Source: Sulfurimonas sp. (GTDB lineage Bacteria > Campylobacterota > Campylobacteria > Campylobacterales > Sulfurimonadaceae). Taken from it: DNA of 13,068 nt. Position 1 is the stretch's first letter, and each line of letters begins with the position of its first letter. This document shows, piece after piece, positions 7,616-13,068 of this stretch. The position numbers and the translations under genes were made by a program. The notes below the pieces were generated by a model that saw nothing but the letters and a program-made list of their open reading frames with translations, was not told the DNA's origin and made no database searches. The stretch covers positions 1-13,068 of the forward strand of contig NZ_JALOAN010000048.1 in the NCBI RefSeq assembly GCF_023228785.1, given 5' to 3'.

Positions 7616-8122
7616 ATGCCATTACTTGACTCATTTACAGTAGATCACACTATTATGCCAGCTCCTGCAGTGCGACGTGCTAAGGGGATGAAGACTCCAG
7701 GCGGAGATGATATCACAGTTTTTGATTTGCGCTTTGTAAAGCCAAATGAAGAGACACTTTCATCAGAAGGTATTCATACTTTAGAGCACCTATTCGCTGG
7801 TTTTATGAGAGATCATTTAAACTCAGAAAAAACAGAGATTATAGATATCTCGCCTATGGGATGTAGAACAGGTTTTTACATGAGTGTTATAGGTCAGCCA
7901 GATGAAGAGATAGTTGCAAAAGCTTGGGAAGACTCAATGAAAGATATCTTAGAAGTAAAAGAGCAAAAAGATATCCCAGAGTTAAATATTTATCAGTGCG
8001 GAACTTATAAGATGCACTCACTAAGTGATGCAAAAGAGATAGCAAAAGCAGTTTTGCGCAAGGACATAGATATTATGGACAATGATGCACTTGCACTTGA
8101 TCTATCAAAGGTAGAAGAGTAG
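7616..8122 (+). CDS. luxS: S-ribosylhomocysteine lyase (AI-2 synthesis)
   Basis: Cleaves S-ribosylhomocysteine to homocysteine and 4,5-dihydroxypentane-2,3-dione, recycling methionine-cycle product and yielding the precursor of autoinducer 2. The 168 residues match the usual length. Visible metal ligands and catalytic residues: HTLEH at 54-58 (H54, E57, H58), C83 in the MGCRTGFYM block, and C128 in YQCGTYKMHS; the N-terminus (SFTVDHTIMPAPAVR) is also typical. Start ATG at 7616 with AAGGA ten bases upstream. It opens a plus-strand group with two genes closely behind it. No other methyl-cycle genes (pfs, metE, metK) are in the window. Cytoplasmic homodimer by family knowledge. Confidence 0.97.
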   Translation: MPLLDSFTVDHTIMPAPAVRRAKGMKTPGGDDITVFDLRFVKPNEETLSSEGIHTLEHLFAGFMRDHLNSEKTEIIDISPMGCRTGFYMSVIGQPDEEIVAKAWEDSMKDILEVKEQKDIPELNIYQCGTYKMHSLSDAKEIAKAVLRKDIDIMDNDALALDLSKVEE

Positions 8123-8123
8123 T

Positions 8124-8426
8124 ATGTATATCCTTCTACCAATGAGCAGTGATGATGTAAACTCATCATCACTAACTAAGATTGATGACGCCAAAGTTTG
8201 GACTCAGATCTTAGTAGAGAATGGGCAGTTAGTAGAGACAAATCACTCAACAGACAAAGATAGCTTTACAAATTTAAGTGAGTGCGCAGTTGTGATAGAT
8301 GACAATGAATATGTTTGGCCATTTATGGAAAAAAACATGATGGTCTTAGTAGCTCACACCCAAAGAAATATAGAAGATATCATAGAAGCATACCTATTTA
8401 AAGAGCTTCACGAGTTAGCTTATTAA
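8124..8426 (+). CDS. Hypothetical protein coupled to luxS
   Basis: 100 residues, no signal peptide or membrane segment, one cysteine (C54). It starts one base after the luxS stop, so it is translated from the luxS message; the site AGGTAGAAGAG inside the end of luxS may serve as ribosome binding site. A second in-frame ATG at 8142 would give 94 residues. I do not recognise the family with certainty. The layout, a short N-terminal strand (MYILLPMSSDD), VENGQLVETNHS, a central CAVVIDD strand, and an ending of the type IEDIIEAYLFKELHEL, is reminiscent of the NifX/NifB-type cofactor-binding fold (RNase H-like), but the glycine and histidine residues of typical members are absent. That link is a weak inference. 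Real gene status is supported by tight packing and by codon use like that of its neighbours. Confidence 0.8.
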   Translation: MYILLPMSSDDVNSSSLTKIDDAKVWTQILVENGQLVETNHSTDKDSFTNLSECAVVIDDNEYVWPFMEKNMMVLVAHTQRNIEDIIEAYLFKELHELAY

Positions 8427-8443
8427 AAGTTTATTTCGATTTT

Positions 8444-9196
8444 ATGCACAAATTTAATAGCTCCCTTCACGAAATTACTTTAAGCGATGATGGTTCATTT
8501 ACAGCTTACTCAAAAGAGTATGATGAACATTATCACTCTACTAAAGATGGCGCCTTAAAAGAATCTCTTTTAAAACATATTATTCCAACTATGAGTCAAA
8601 TGCAAAACAGAGATGAAGTAAATATTTTAGATATCTGTTTTGGACTTGGGTTTAACACTCTTGCCTCGCTCTACTATCATAAACAAAATTCCTTAACTCA
8701 ACGTTTAAATATTTACTCTCCTGAGTTAGATCTAGATCTTATTGATTCACTGAAGAAATTTACTTATCCAAAGGCGTTTGATGAGTTTAAAGATATCATA
8801 GATGAACTTTCAACCAACAAGATCTATAGTGATGATAATTTTCATATAGAGATATTTATAGGAGATGCAAGGGAGTATGTTAAGAGTTTTAAAGAGAAGT
8901 TTGACATAGTCTATCAAGATGCGTTTTCGCCAAAAGTTAACCATGCTCTTTGGACTAGGGAGTACTTTAAAGATATCGCATCTTCCATGAAAAAAAGTGG
9001 CATTTTAAGCACATATTCAATAGCACTAGCCACAAGATTAGCGCTCTATGAAAATGGTTTTAAGATCTATATAAATAAACAAGAAGAGATAAGAGATGCA
9101 ACTATAGCCTCAAGAGTAGATCTTAAAGATTTTGAGTTAGTAGATATGGAGCACAAGATCTCTTGCAACCCTGATGCGAAGCCATTGAGAGATTAG
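8444..9196 (+). CDS. MnmC2-like tRNA U34 aminomethyl methyltransferase (DUF752), stand-alone
   Basis: 250 residues matching the methyltransferase half of MnmC. N-terminal block DGSFTAYSKEYDEHYHST followed by KDGALKESLLKHIIP is the family's typical opening; the SAM-binding loop is ILDICFGLGFNTLA (61-74); the catalytic region is YQDAFSPKVNHALWTREYF (157-175); and the protein ends with the PLRD remnant of the usual PxRD tail. E. coli MnmC fuses this domain to an FAD-dependent oxidase (MnmC1); that domain is absent here. By family knowledge, such stand-alone proteins methylate 5-aminomethyl(-2-thio)uridine at tRNA position 34 to the methylaminomethyl form. MnmG, which makes the earlier intermediate, is encoded 1.8 kb away. 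Start ATG 8444 is 17 bases after the previous gene and lacks a clear ribosome binding site. Confidence 0.85.
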   Translation: MHKFNSSLHEITLSDDGSFTAYSKEYDEHYHSTKDGALKESLLKHIIPTMSQMQNRDEVNILDICFGLGFNTLASLYYHKQNSLTQRLNIYSPELDLDLIDSLKKFTYPKAFDEFKDIIDELSTNKIYSDDNFHIEIFIGDAREYVKSFKEKFDIVYQDAFSPKVNHALWTREYFKDIASSMKKSGILSTYSIALATRLALYENGFKIYINKQEEIRDATIASRVDLKDFELVDMEHKISCNPDAKPLRD

Positions 9197-9225
9197 GTGA
9201 AGCTAAAGCCTCACATCTCGAACTA

Positions 9226-9302
9226 GTTCCCATACTCCGCGTGAAAACTCATATATGCCTGAGTTGTAGTACATATATAGACTCCTACGCAGAGCGTTGG
9301 AG
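9226..9302. repeat. REP/BIME-like pair of inverted hairpins in a convergent intergenic region
   Basis: Two hairpins of the same design face in opposite directions. Right: CTCCTACGC (9282-9290), loop AGA, GCGTTGGAG (9294-9302), nine pairs with one T-T mismatch. Left, read on the minus strand: GTTTTCACGC (9248-9239), loop GGA, GTATGGGAAC (9235-9226), an imperfect stem using G-T pairs. Both have ACGC before an RGA loop. Between them ATATATG (9251-9257) and CATATAT (9272-9278) form a further inverted repeat. A perfect palindrome GAACTAGTTC (9220-9229) overlaps the left edge. The element sits between the convergent 3' ends of the MnmC2-like gene and ribE and may also end transcription or protect mRNA. 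Confidence 0.6.
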
Positions 9303-9328
9303 CCAGAGAAGAGCGTTGGAGCCAGAGA
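9291..9328. repeat. Perfect 19-bp tandem duplication
   Basis: AGAGCGTTGGAGCCAGAGA occurs at 9291-9309 and again at 9310-9328 with no base between and no mismatch. The unit contains the right arm (GCGTTGGAG) of the hairpin at 9282-9302, so the left arm CTCCTACGC could pair with either copy. Perfect identity in a non-coding place suggests a recent slippage event. Confidence 0.9.
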
Positions 9329-9340
9329 TATTTTGAGAGC

Positions 9341-9961
9341 TTAGTACCTTGCAGAGATGGAGTCTATGTCATTCCAAGAAACACTAGAACTAGCGCTTTT
9401 TTGATGTGAGATGATGTGTGAGACATATCTTGCAAACATATCGGTCTCAACATTTACTTTTGTGCCTTTGCGGTAGTTTTTAAAAAGAGTCTCTCTCATC
9501 GTTATAGGGATAATTGTTAGTCTAAAACTATCAACTCCAACATCATTTACAGTAAGACTCACTCCATCTATGGTTATAGATCCTTTTGGTACGATAAAGG
9601 GGATAAACTCTTTACTTATCTCTATGAAAACATCATAAGAGTTACCACTTTGTTTTATCTCATTTACAGTTCCTATAGCGTCAATATGACCTTGAACTAC
9701 ATGACCTTCAAATCTGTCTCCCATCATCATAGCTGGCTCTATATGGACTTCATTTTTATAGTTTTGTGTAGCTAAAACTTTTTGTGATTCTCTTGAGAGT
9801 TCAACACAAAAACCATCACTTTGTATCTCTACAACACTTAAACAAGCTCCGTTTATTGCTATGGAGTCGCCTAGTTTTGGCTTATATTTTGATGATATAC
9901 AAAGCCTCTCTCCTGTAAAACTTTTAACTCTTGCTATTTCTCTTATGAGTCCTGTAAACAT
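9341..9961 (-). CDS. ribE: Riboflavin synthase, alpha chain
   Basis: Dismutates two molecules of 6,7-dimethyl-8-ribityllumazine to riboflavin and a pyrimidinedione, the last step of riboflavin synthesis. 206 residues, within the family range. It begins with the invariant MFTGLI and shows the internal duplication of two lumazine-binding barrels: GDSIAINGACLSV (31-43) in the first and KGSITIDGVSLTV (126-138) in the second, with GHVVQGHIDA (86-95) between them and VNVETDMFARYV (169-180) before the C-terminal helix. The last about 18 residues are serine-rich and probably not part of the core. Start ATG at 9961 is preceded on the minus strand by AAGGA about eight bases away. It is the third gene of a minus-strand operon, 19 bases after the Sel1-repeat gene. 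No other rib gene is in the window. The symbol is ribE in B. subtilis nomenclature and ribC in E. coli. Confidence 0.96.
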   Translation of the reverse strand: MFTGLIREIARVKSFTGERLCISSKYKPKLGDSIAINGACLSVVEIQSDGFCVELSRESQKVLATQNYKNEVHIEPAMMMGDRFEGHVVQGHIDAIGTVNEIKQSGNSYDVFIEISKEFIPFIVPKGSITIDGVSLTVNDVGVDSFRLTIIPITMRETLFKNYRKGTKVNVETDMFARYVSHIISHQKSASSSVSWNDIDSISARY

Positions 9962-9980
9962 TTAGTTATCCTTGTTTTCA

Positions 9981-10667
9981 TCAAAAGACTATTTGTCCAT
10001 CTTCTTGCAGATTTTTAATAATCTCTTTTGCTTTTTCATGACCCTTAAAAGCCGCTTGTCTGCAAAGTTCTAGTGCCTTGTCATGGTCTATCTCGCATCC
10101 TATACCTTGATCGTGGAGTTGACCTAAGTTGTAAAGTCCTTCAGCCAAACCACCATCAGCTGCGCGAGAAAAGCAGATAAAGCATTTTGCCTCATCTTGT
10201 ATAACCCCGTGACCATCTTTATATAAAACACCTAGGTTATTAAAAGATTCCAAATGACCTCTTTTTGCACCCTCTTCATACCAAAAAGCGGCCTCAGAAA
10301 AGTTTTGCAAACATCCAAGCCCACGTTCTAACATCAAAGCCACCTCATACATTGCAGGAACAACTTCTCTTACAGCAGCTTGCATATATAAATCATGCGC
10401 CTTAAACTGGTCATGCTCAACTCCGCCAAGACCATTCATATATAAAATAGCAAGGTTAAAAAAAGCCAAAGGATGCTCAAGGAGGCTTGCTTTTTCATAA
10501 AGTTCTAGCGCTTTTGCATCGTTTTGCTCACAAGCTTTTGCATTTTGGTACATAAAGCCTAGAGATGTCATAGCTTCAGCACTGTTTTGCTCTACTAACT
10601 CATGGTAGAGTTCAAATGCACTTAAAAAGTCTCCACTATTGTACGCTTGATGTGCTTTTTTTATCAT
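9981..10667 (-). CDS. Sel1-repeat (TPR-like) protein
   Basis: 228 residues, almost entirely Sel1-like repeats of about 36 residues. Five can be traced, near residues 30-65, 66-102, 103-138, 139-174 and 175-210. Each shows the pattern A..LG.(M/L)Y..G.G...D..KA...(Y/C)..AA..G, best in LGVLYKDGHGVIQDEAKC and LGQLHDQGIGCEIDHDKA. Such alpha-alpha solenoids are protein-protein interaction scaffolds. No signal peptide is present, unlike the secreted, disulfide-rich Sel1 proteins (Hcp) of Helicobacter, so it is probably cytoplasmic. It contains seven or so cysteines but without the regular pairing spacing of the Hcp family. Start ATG 10667 overlaps the stop of the upstream small gene by four bases (ATGA), meaning translational coupling. 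The partner protein is unknown. Confidence 0.92.
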   Translation of the reverse strand: MIKKAHQAYNSGDFLSAFELYHELVEQNSAEAMTSLGFMYQNAKACEQNDAKALELYEKASLLEHPLAFFNLAILYMNGLGGVEHDQFKAHDLYMQAAVREVVPAMYEVALMLERGLGCLQNFSEAAFWYEEGAKRGHLESFNNLGVLYKDGHGVIQDEAKCFICFSRAADGGLAEGLYNLGQLHDQGIGCEIDHDKALELCRQAAFKGHEKAKEIIKNLQEDGQIVF

Positions 10668-10867
10668 GTGTCCTCATTTTCAGTTCTAATAGGATGTCTA
10701 TAAACTCTTTTGTTAGCTTGTTTCTTTTGGATAGCTTTTAAAAGTTCTTCTTTTGTATTTAAATGTTCGTCTCTAATCTTATGTTCATCGCATCCATCGA
10801 CCTCTTCATCAAACTCTAAAATCTCAGGAACATAATCTTCAAACATATCTTTTGTATTTTTATTCAT
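10664..10867 (-). CDS. Small acidic protein of unknown function
   Basis: 67 residues, first gene of the minus-strand operon. The N-terminal half is strongly acidic (EDYVPEILEFDEEVDGCDEH), the C-terminal half basic and helical (LLKAIQKKQANKRVYRHPIR), then a short acidic end. No membrane segment, no signal peptide, one cysteine. Evidence that it is real: its stop overlaps the Sel1 gene start by four bases (ATGA), an AAGG lies about ten bases upstream of the ATG, and a TAATAT box lies at a suitable distance on the minus strand. I do not recognise a family. A plausible but unproven idea is that it binds the Sel1-repeat protein encoded by the next gene. Confidence 0.75.
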   Translation of the reverse strand: MNKNTKDMFEDYVPEILEFDEEVDGCDEHKIRDEHLNTKEELLKAIQKKQANKRVYRHPIRTENEDT

Positions 10868-10893
10868 TTTTAAAATACCTTAAGGAATTCTAT

Positions 10894-10899
10894 ATATTA
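10894..10899 (-). promoter_or_regulatory. Possible -10 box for the minus-strand operon
   Basis: On the minus strand TAATAT (in CATACTAATATATAG) lies 26 bases before the ATG of the small acidic protein. No -35 box is clear. It is about 26 bases from the proposed mnmG -10 box on the other strand, so the two divergent promoters would lie back to back and their polymerases could compete. Confidence 0.4.
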
Positions 10900-10921
10900 G
10901 TATGCAAATAATACTCAAAAA

Positions 10922-10930
10922 TGCTAAAAT
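10922..10930 (+). promoter_or_regulatory. Extended -10 promoter for mnmG
   Basis: TGCTAAAAT has the TGn extension followed by TAAAAT (five of six matching TATAAT), 36 bases before the chosen mnmG ATG. The extension compensates for the lack of a -35 box. Predicted transcription starts near 10937, giving a leader of about 30 bases holding AGGA at 10954-10957. Confidence 0.55.
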
Positions 10931-10966
10931 TGCGCTTACGATGCAAAAGTGATAGGAAAAATTTTG

Positions 10967-12874
10967 ATGAATTATGATGTAATAGTTATCGGTGGTGGAC
11001 ACGCTGGCATAGAAGCAGCACTTGTGAGTGCAAGAATGGGTAACAAAACCCTTATGATATCGATGTTAGCAGAAAATGTCGGTGCAACAAGCTGTAACCC
11101 CGCTATTGGTGGTCTTGCAAAAGGGCATCTTGTTCGTGAGATAGATGCACTTGGTGGTGAGATGGCGCTTATAACTGATGAAGCTGGGATCCAGTTTAGA
11201 ATTTTAAACCATACAAAGGGTCCTGCAGTTCGTGGATCTCGTGCTCAGATTGACATGGATAAGTATAAAATTATTGCTAGAAATGTAGTGCTTAACACTC
11301 CAAACTTACACTTAGCACAAGAAACAGCAGAGTCTTTAATCGTAGGAAGCGAGGATTCAGGCTCACTAAAAGTAGAAGGCGTAAGAACAGATCTACTAAA
11401 TGAGTACAAAGCTAAAAGAGTGATCGTAACCTCAGGAACATTTTTAAATGGGATTATTCACGTAGGTGAAATTCAAAAAAAAGGTGGGCGCTATGGAGAA
11501 GAGAGAAGCGAGAGTTTAAGTGCTTCTCTTAAAGATGATTGTGGCTTAAATATTGCACGTCTAAAAACAGGTACTTGTGCAAGAGTAGATAGCTCAACTA
11601 TAGATTTTTCAAACATGGAAGAACAAGGTGGAGACGCGCTTCCAAGCCCTTTTAGTTTTCGCACAAACAGAGAGAATTTTCGTGCTACAAAAAAACAACT
11701 TCCTTGTTTTATAGCCTACACAAACGAGAAAACTCATGAGATTATCTCTTCAAACTTTTACAGAGCACCACTTTTTACTGGTCAAATAGCAGGAAAAAGT
11801 CCAAGATATTGTCCAAGCATAGAGGACAAAGTAAGTAAGTTTGCAGACAAAGATAGACATCATCTTTTTATAGAACCACAAACCATAGACAATACAGAGT
11901 GCTATATAAATGGTCTCTCAACTTCTCTTCCACCAGAAGTACAGCGTGAAATGATAAAGTCAGTAAAAGGGCTTGAGAATGCAAAGATAGTTCGTTATGG
12001 ATACGCTATAGAGTATGACTTTGTAGATCCCCGTGAACTAAAACATTCGCTTGAGACTAAAAAAGTGAGTGGACTATATTTAGCAGGTCAAATCAACGGA
12101 ACTACGGGCTATGAAGAAGCAGCAGCTCAAGGTATTATGGCTGGTATCAACGCAGCTCTTTCACTCCAAGATAAAGAGCCACTTATTTTAAGACGTGATG
12201 AGGCTTATATAGGTGTTTTGATCGATGATTTAGTAACAAAAGGAACAAATGAACCTTACCGTATGTTTACATCTCGTGCGGAGTATAGACTTCTTTTGCG
12301 TGAGGAGTCGGCGGATACAAGACTGAGTCACTATGGACACGCTTTGGGGCTTTTAAGTGATGAATTTTATGAGAGTGTTAAACTTAAAGATAAGCAGATA
12401 AAAGATGGTGCAAAACTTTTAGAAGATACAAAATTTACTCCAAACAAAGAGTTTATAGCCTTTTTAGAGTCAATGGATGAAGCACCTATCAAAGATATAG
12501 CAAGTGCTGCTCAACTCGTTGCAAGAAAGAGTTTTGATGTAAGTAAGATGTTAAAAATCGCTCCAGATCTTGAAATTTATGATGACTATATAAAAGAAGA
12601 GATCTTTGTAGAAGCAAAATATGCGAGATATGTAGAGAAACAATCTTTAGAGATCTCGCGAATGAAAAAGTATCTAAAAGTTGCTATCCCAGAGAACTTC
12701 GACTTTAAACGAGTTAGTGGACTCTCAAGCGAGATAATAGAAAAACTAGAAACTTTCAATCCGCCAACCTTACAAGCTGCGATGAACATAAGTGGAATAA
12801 CTCCAGCAGCTATAGAGATACTGCATATCTATATAAGAATAGCAGCGAAAAAGGAAAAAATGGTGTCTGAATAA
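10967..12874 (+). CDS. mnmG: tRNA uridine-5-carboxymethylaminomethyl modification enzyme MnmG (GidA)
   Basis: FAD enzyme that, with the GTPase MnmE, adds aminomethyl or carboxymethylaminomethyl groups to C5 of wobble uridine in certain tRNAs. 635 residues from this start, close to the usual 620-630. Seen: FAD Rossmann motif GGGHAG (9-14) after the strand YDVIVIG; SCNPAIGGLAKGHLVREIDA with C43; GPAVRGSRAQIDMDKY (85-100); RYCPSIEDK with C282; the C-terminal FAD-binding LYLAGQINGTTGYEEAAAQG segment; and TSRAEYRLLLREESADTRL. C43 and C282 correspond to the two conserved catalytic-region cysteines of E. coli MnmG. Start: I chose ATG 10967 because AGGA (10954-10957) is nine bases upstream and the protein then opens MNYDVIVIGGG as in homologues; an in-frame GTG at 10949 would add six residues. 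Confidence 0.97.
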   Translation: MNYDVIVIGGGHAGIEAALVSARMGNKTLMISMLAENVGATSCNPAIGGLAKGHLVREIDALGGEMALITDEAGIQFRILNHTKGPAVRGSRAQIDMDKYKIIARNVVLNTPNLHLAQETAESLIVGSEDSGSLKVEGVRTDLLNEYKAKRVIVTSGTFLNGIIHVGEIQKKGGRYGEERSESLSASLKDDCGLNIARLKTGTCARVDSSTIDFSNMEEQGGDALPSPFSFRTNRENFRATKKQLPCFIAYTNEKTHEIISSNFYRAPLFTGQIAGKSPRYCPSIEDKVSKFADKDRHHLFIEPQTIDNTECYINGLSTSLPPEVQREMIKSVKGLENAKIVRYGYAIEYDFVDPRELKHSLETKKVSGLYLAGQINGTTGYEEAAAQGIMAGINAALSLQDKEPLILRRDEAYIGVLIDDLVTKGTNEPYRMFTSRAEYRLLLREESADTRLSHYGHALGLLSDEFYESVKLKDKQIKDGAKLLEDTKFTPNKEFIAFLESMDEAPIKDIASAAQLVARKSFDVSKMLKIAPDLEIYDDYIKEEIFVEAKYARYVEKQSLEISRMKKYLKVAIPENFDFKRVSGLSSEIIEKLETFNPPTLQAAMNISGITPAAIEILHIYIRIAAKKEKMVSE

Positions 12875-12890
12875 GTTTTAAACCCTGATG

Positions 12891-12917
12891 AGATTGCGGG
12901 TCAAGCCCGCAATGACG
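12891..12917 (-). repeat. Palindromic repeat, complete unit A
   Basis: Read on the minus strand the unit is CGTCAT, then TGCGGG, loop CTTGA, CCCGCA, then ATCT. The stem is 8 bp: ATTGCGGG (12893-12900) with CCCGCAAT (12906-12913). It lies 16 bases after the mnmG stop and may also act as the mnmG transcript end, although no T run follows on the plus strand. It has the same frame as unit B at 13013-13039, with a different stem sequence. Confidence 0.85.
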
Positions 12918-12950
12918 GAAATGTTGGACCTTGAATGACGGAAATGTTGG
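12911..12950. repeat. 17-bp direct repeat within the palindrome cluster
   Basis: AATGACGGAAATGTTGG occurs at 12911-12927 and 12934-12950, identical, separated by ACCTTG. Each copy contains the ATGACG hexamer that marks the edge of the palindromic units. Two more ATGACG copies follow at 12957-12962 and 12979-12984, so the hexamer recurs every 22-23 bases. Confidence 0.9.
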
Positions 12951-12969
12951 GATTCAATGACGTAGAGGG

Positions 12970-13004
12970 AAGCCCGCAATGACGCGACTTCGTCATCCTG
13001 AACT
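12970..13004. repeat. Two truncated palindrome units, head to head
   Basis: AAGCCCGCAATGACG (12970-12984) is the edge, one stem arm and part of the loop of unit A in the same minus orientation. CGTCATCCTGAACT (12991-13004) is the edge, first stem arm and first loop bases of unit B in plus orientation. They stop at nearly the same point in the unit, within the CTTGA loop, and meet through ATGACG-CGACTT-CGTCAT, which itself is a 6-bp inverted repeat. Confidence 0.8.
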
Positions 13005-13012
13005 CCACAACC

Positions 13013-13039
13013 CGTCATCCTGAACTTGATTCAGGATCT
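13013..13039 (+). repeat. Palindromic repeat, complete unit B
   Basis: CGTCAT, CCTGAA, loop CTTGA, TTCAGG, ATCT. The stem is 8 bp: ATCCTGAA (13017-13024) with TTCAGGAT (13030-13037). Its first 14 bases are repeated exactly at 12991-13004. Edges and loop match unit A, while the six variable stem positions differ on both sides and stay complementary. The remaining 29 bases to the window end show no recognisable gene. Confidence 0.85.
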
Positions 13040-13068
13040 CTTGAGGGTTTGAAAAGTATAAAAGGCTT

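Noticed and set aside
9197..9214. Terminator hairpin GTGAAGC-TAAA-GCCTCAC right after the MnmC2-like gene
   Set aside because: Only six pairs with an internal A-C mismatch and no T run; too weak to list as a feature, though it may add to the structured 3' end.
9341..9961. FMN riboswitch control of ribE
   Set aside because: ribE is the third gene of the operon, with just 19 bases before it, and the leader before the first gene is about 20 bases; there is no room for an FMN aptamer.
12891..13039. CRISPR-like array suggested by the 22-base spacing of a hexamer
   Set aside because: The conserved core is only 6 to 17 bases, orientation flips within the cluster, intervals are not spacer-like, and there are no cas genes. 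It fits degenerate palindromic repeats.

Overview
The window looks like a core chromosomal segment of a free-living campylobacterotal (epsilonproteobacterial) organism, most like Sulfurimonas or a near relative. Signs are AT-rich coding sequence, a four-subunit pyruvate:ferredoxin oxidoreductase in the gamma-delta-alpha-beta order known from Helicobacter pylori, promoters recognisable only by a -10 box, and tight operons. This is inference from gene content; no species marker such as rRNA is present.

Layout. Positions 1-475: the last codons of ribosomal protein L13, ribosomal protein S9 (rpsI) and a hairpin. 572-4100: a plus-strand operon of a membrane-anchored DUF945-like protein, an exported peptide-type solute-binding protein without permease genes, and a HAD phosphatase that starts inside the previous stop codon. 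4228-7380: porC-porD-porA-porB, the complete pyruvate:ferredoxin oxidoreductase, followed by a nested hairpin terminator. 7616-9196: luxS, a 100-residue protein of unknown function one base after it, and a stand-alone MnmC2-type tRNA methyltransferase. 9197-9340: a convergent intergenic region holding a REP/BIME-like inverted pair of hairpins and a perfect 19-bp tandem duplication. 9341-10867, minus strand: small acidic protein, Sel1-repeat protein and riboflavin synthase, transcribed in that order. 10967-12874: mnmG, divergent from that operon. 12875-13068: a cluster of short palindromic repeats whose two complete members share ends and loop but have different, self-complementary stems.

How the genes fit together. 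PorCDAB interconverts pyruvate and acetyl-CoA plus CO2 with a low-potential electron carrier; in an autotroph with a reductive TCA cycle it would work as pyruvate synthase. LuxS recycles S-ribosylhomocysteine and forms the AI-2 precursor. MnmG and the MnmC2-like enzyme act on the same tRNA wobble uridine (U34). The MnmC2-like protein lacks the fused MnmC1 oxidase domain, which suggests the aminomethyl branch of the pathway.

I do not see a convincing new defence, mobile or biosynthetic system. The least explained items are the two palindromic repeat clusters, the luxS-coupled 100-residue protein, the small acidic protein overlapping the Sel1 gene, and the DUF945/solute-binding/HAD operon.
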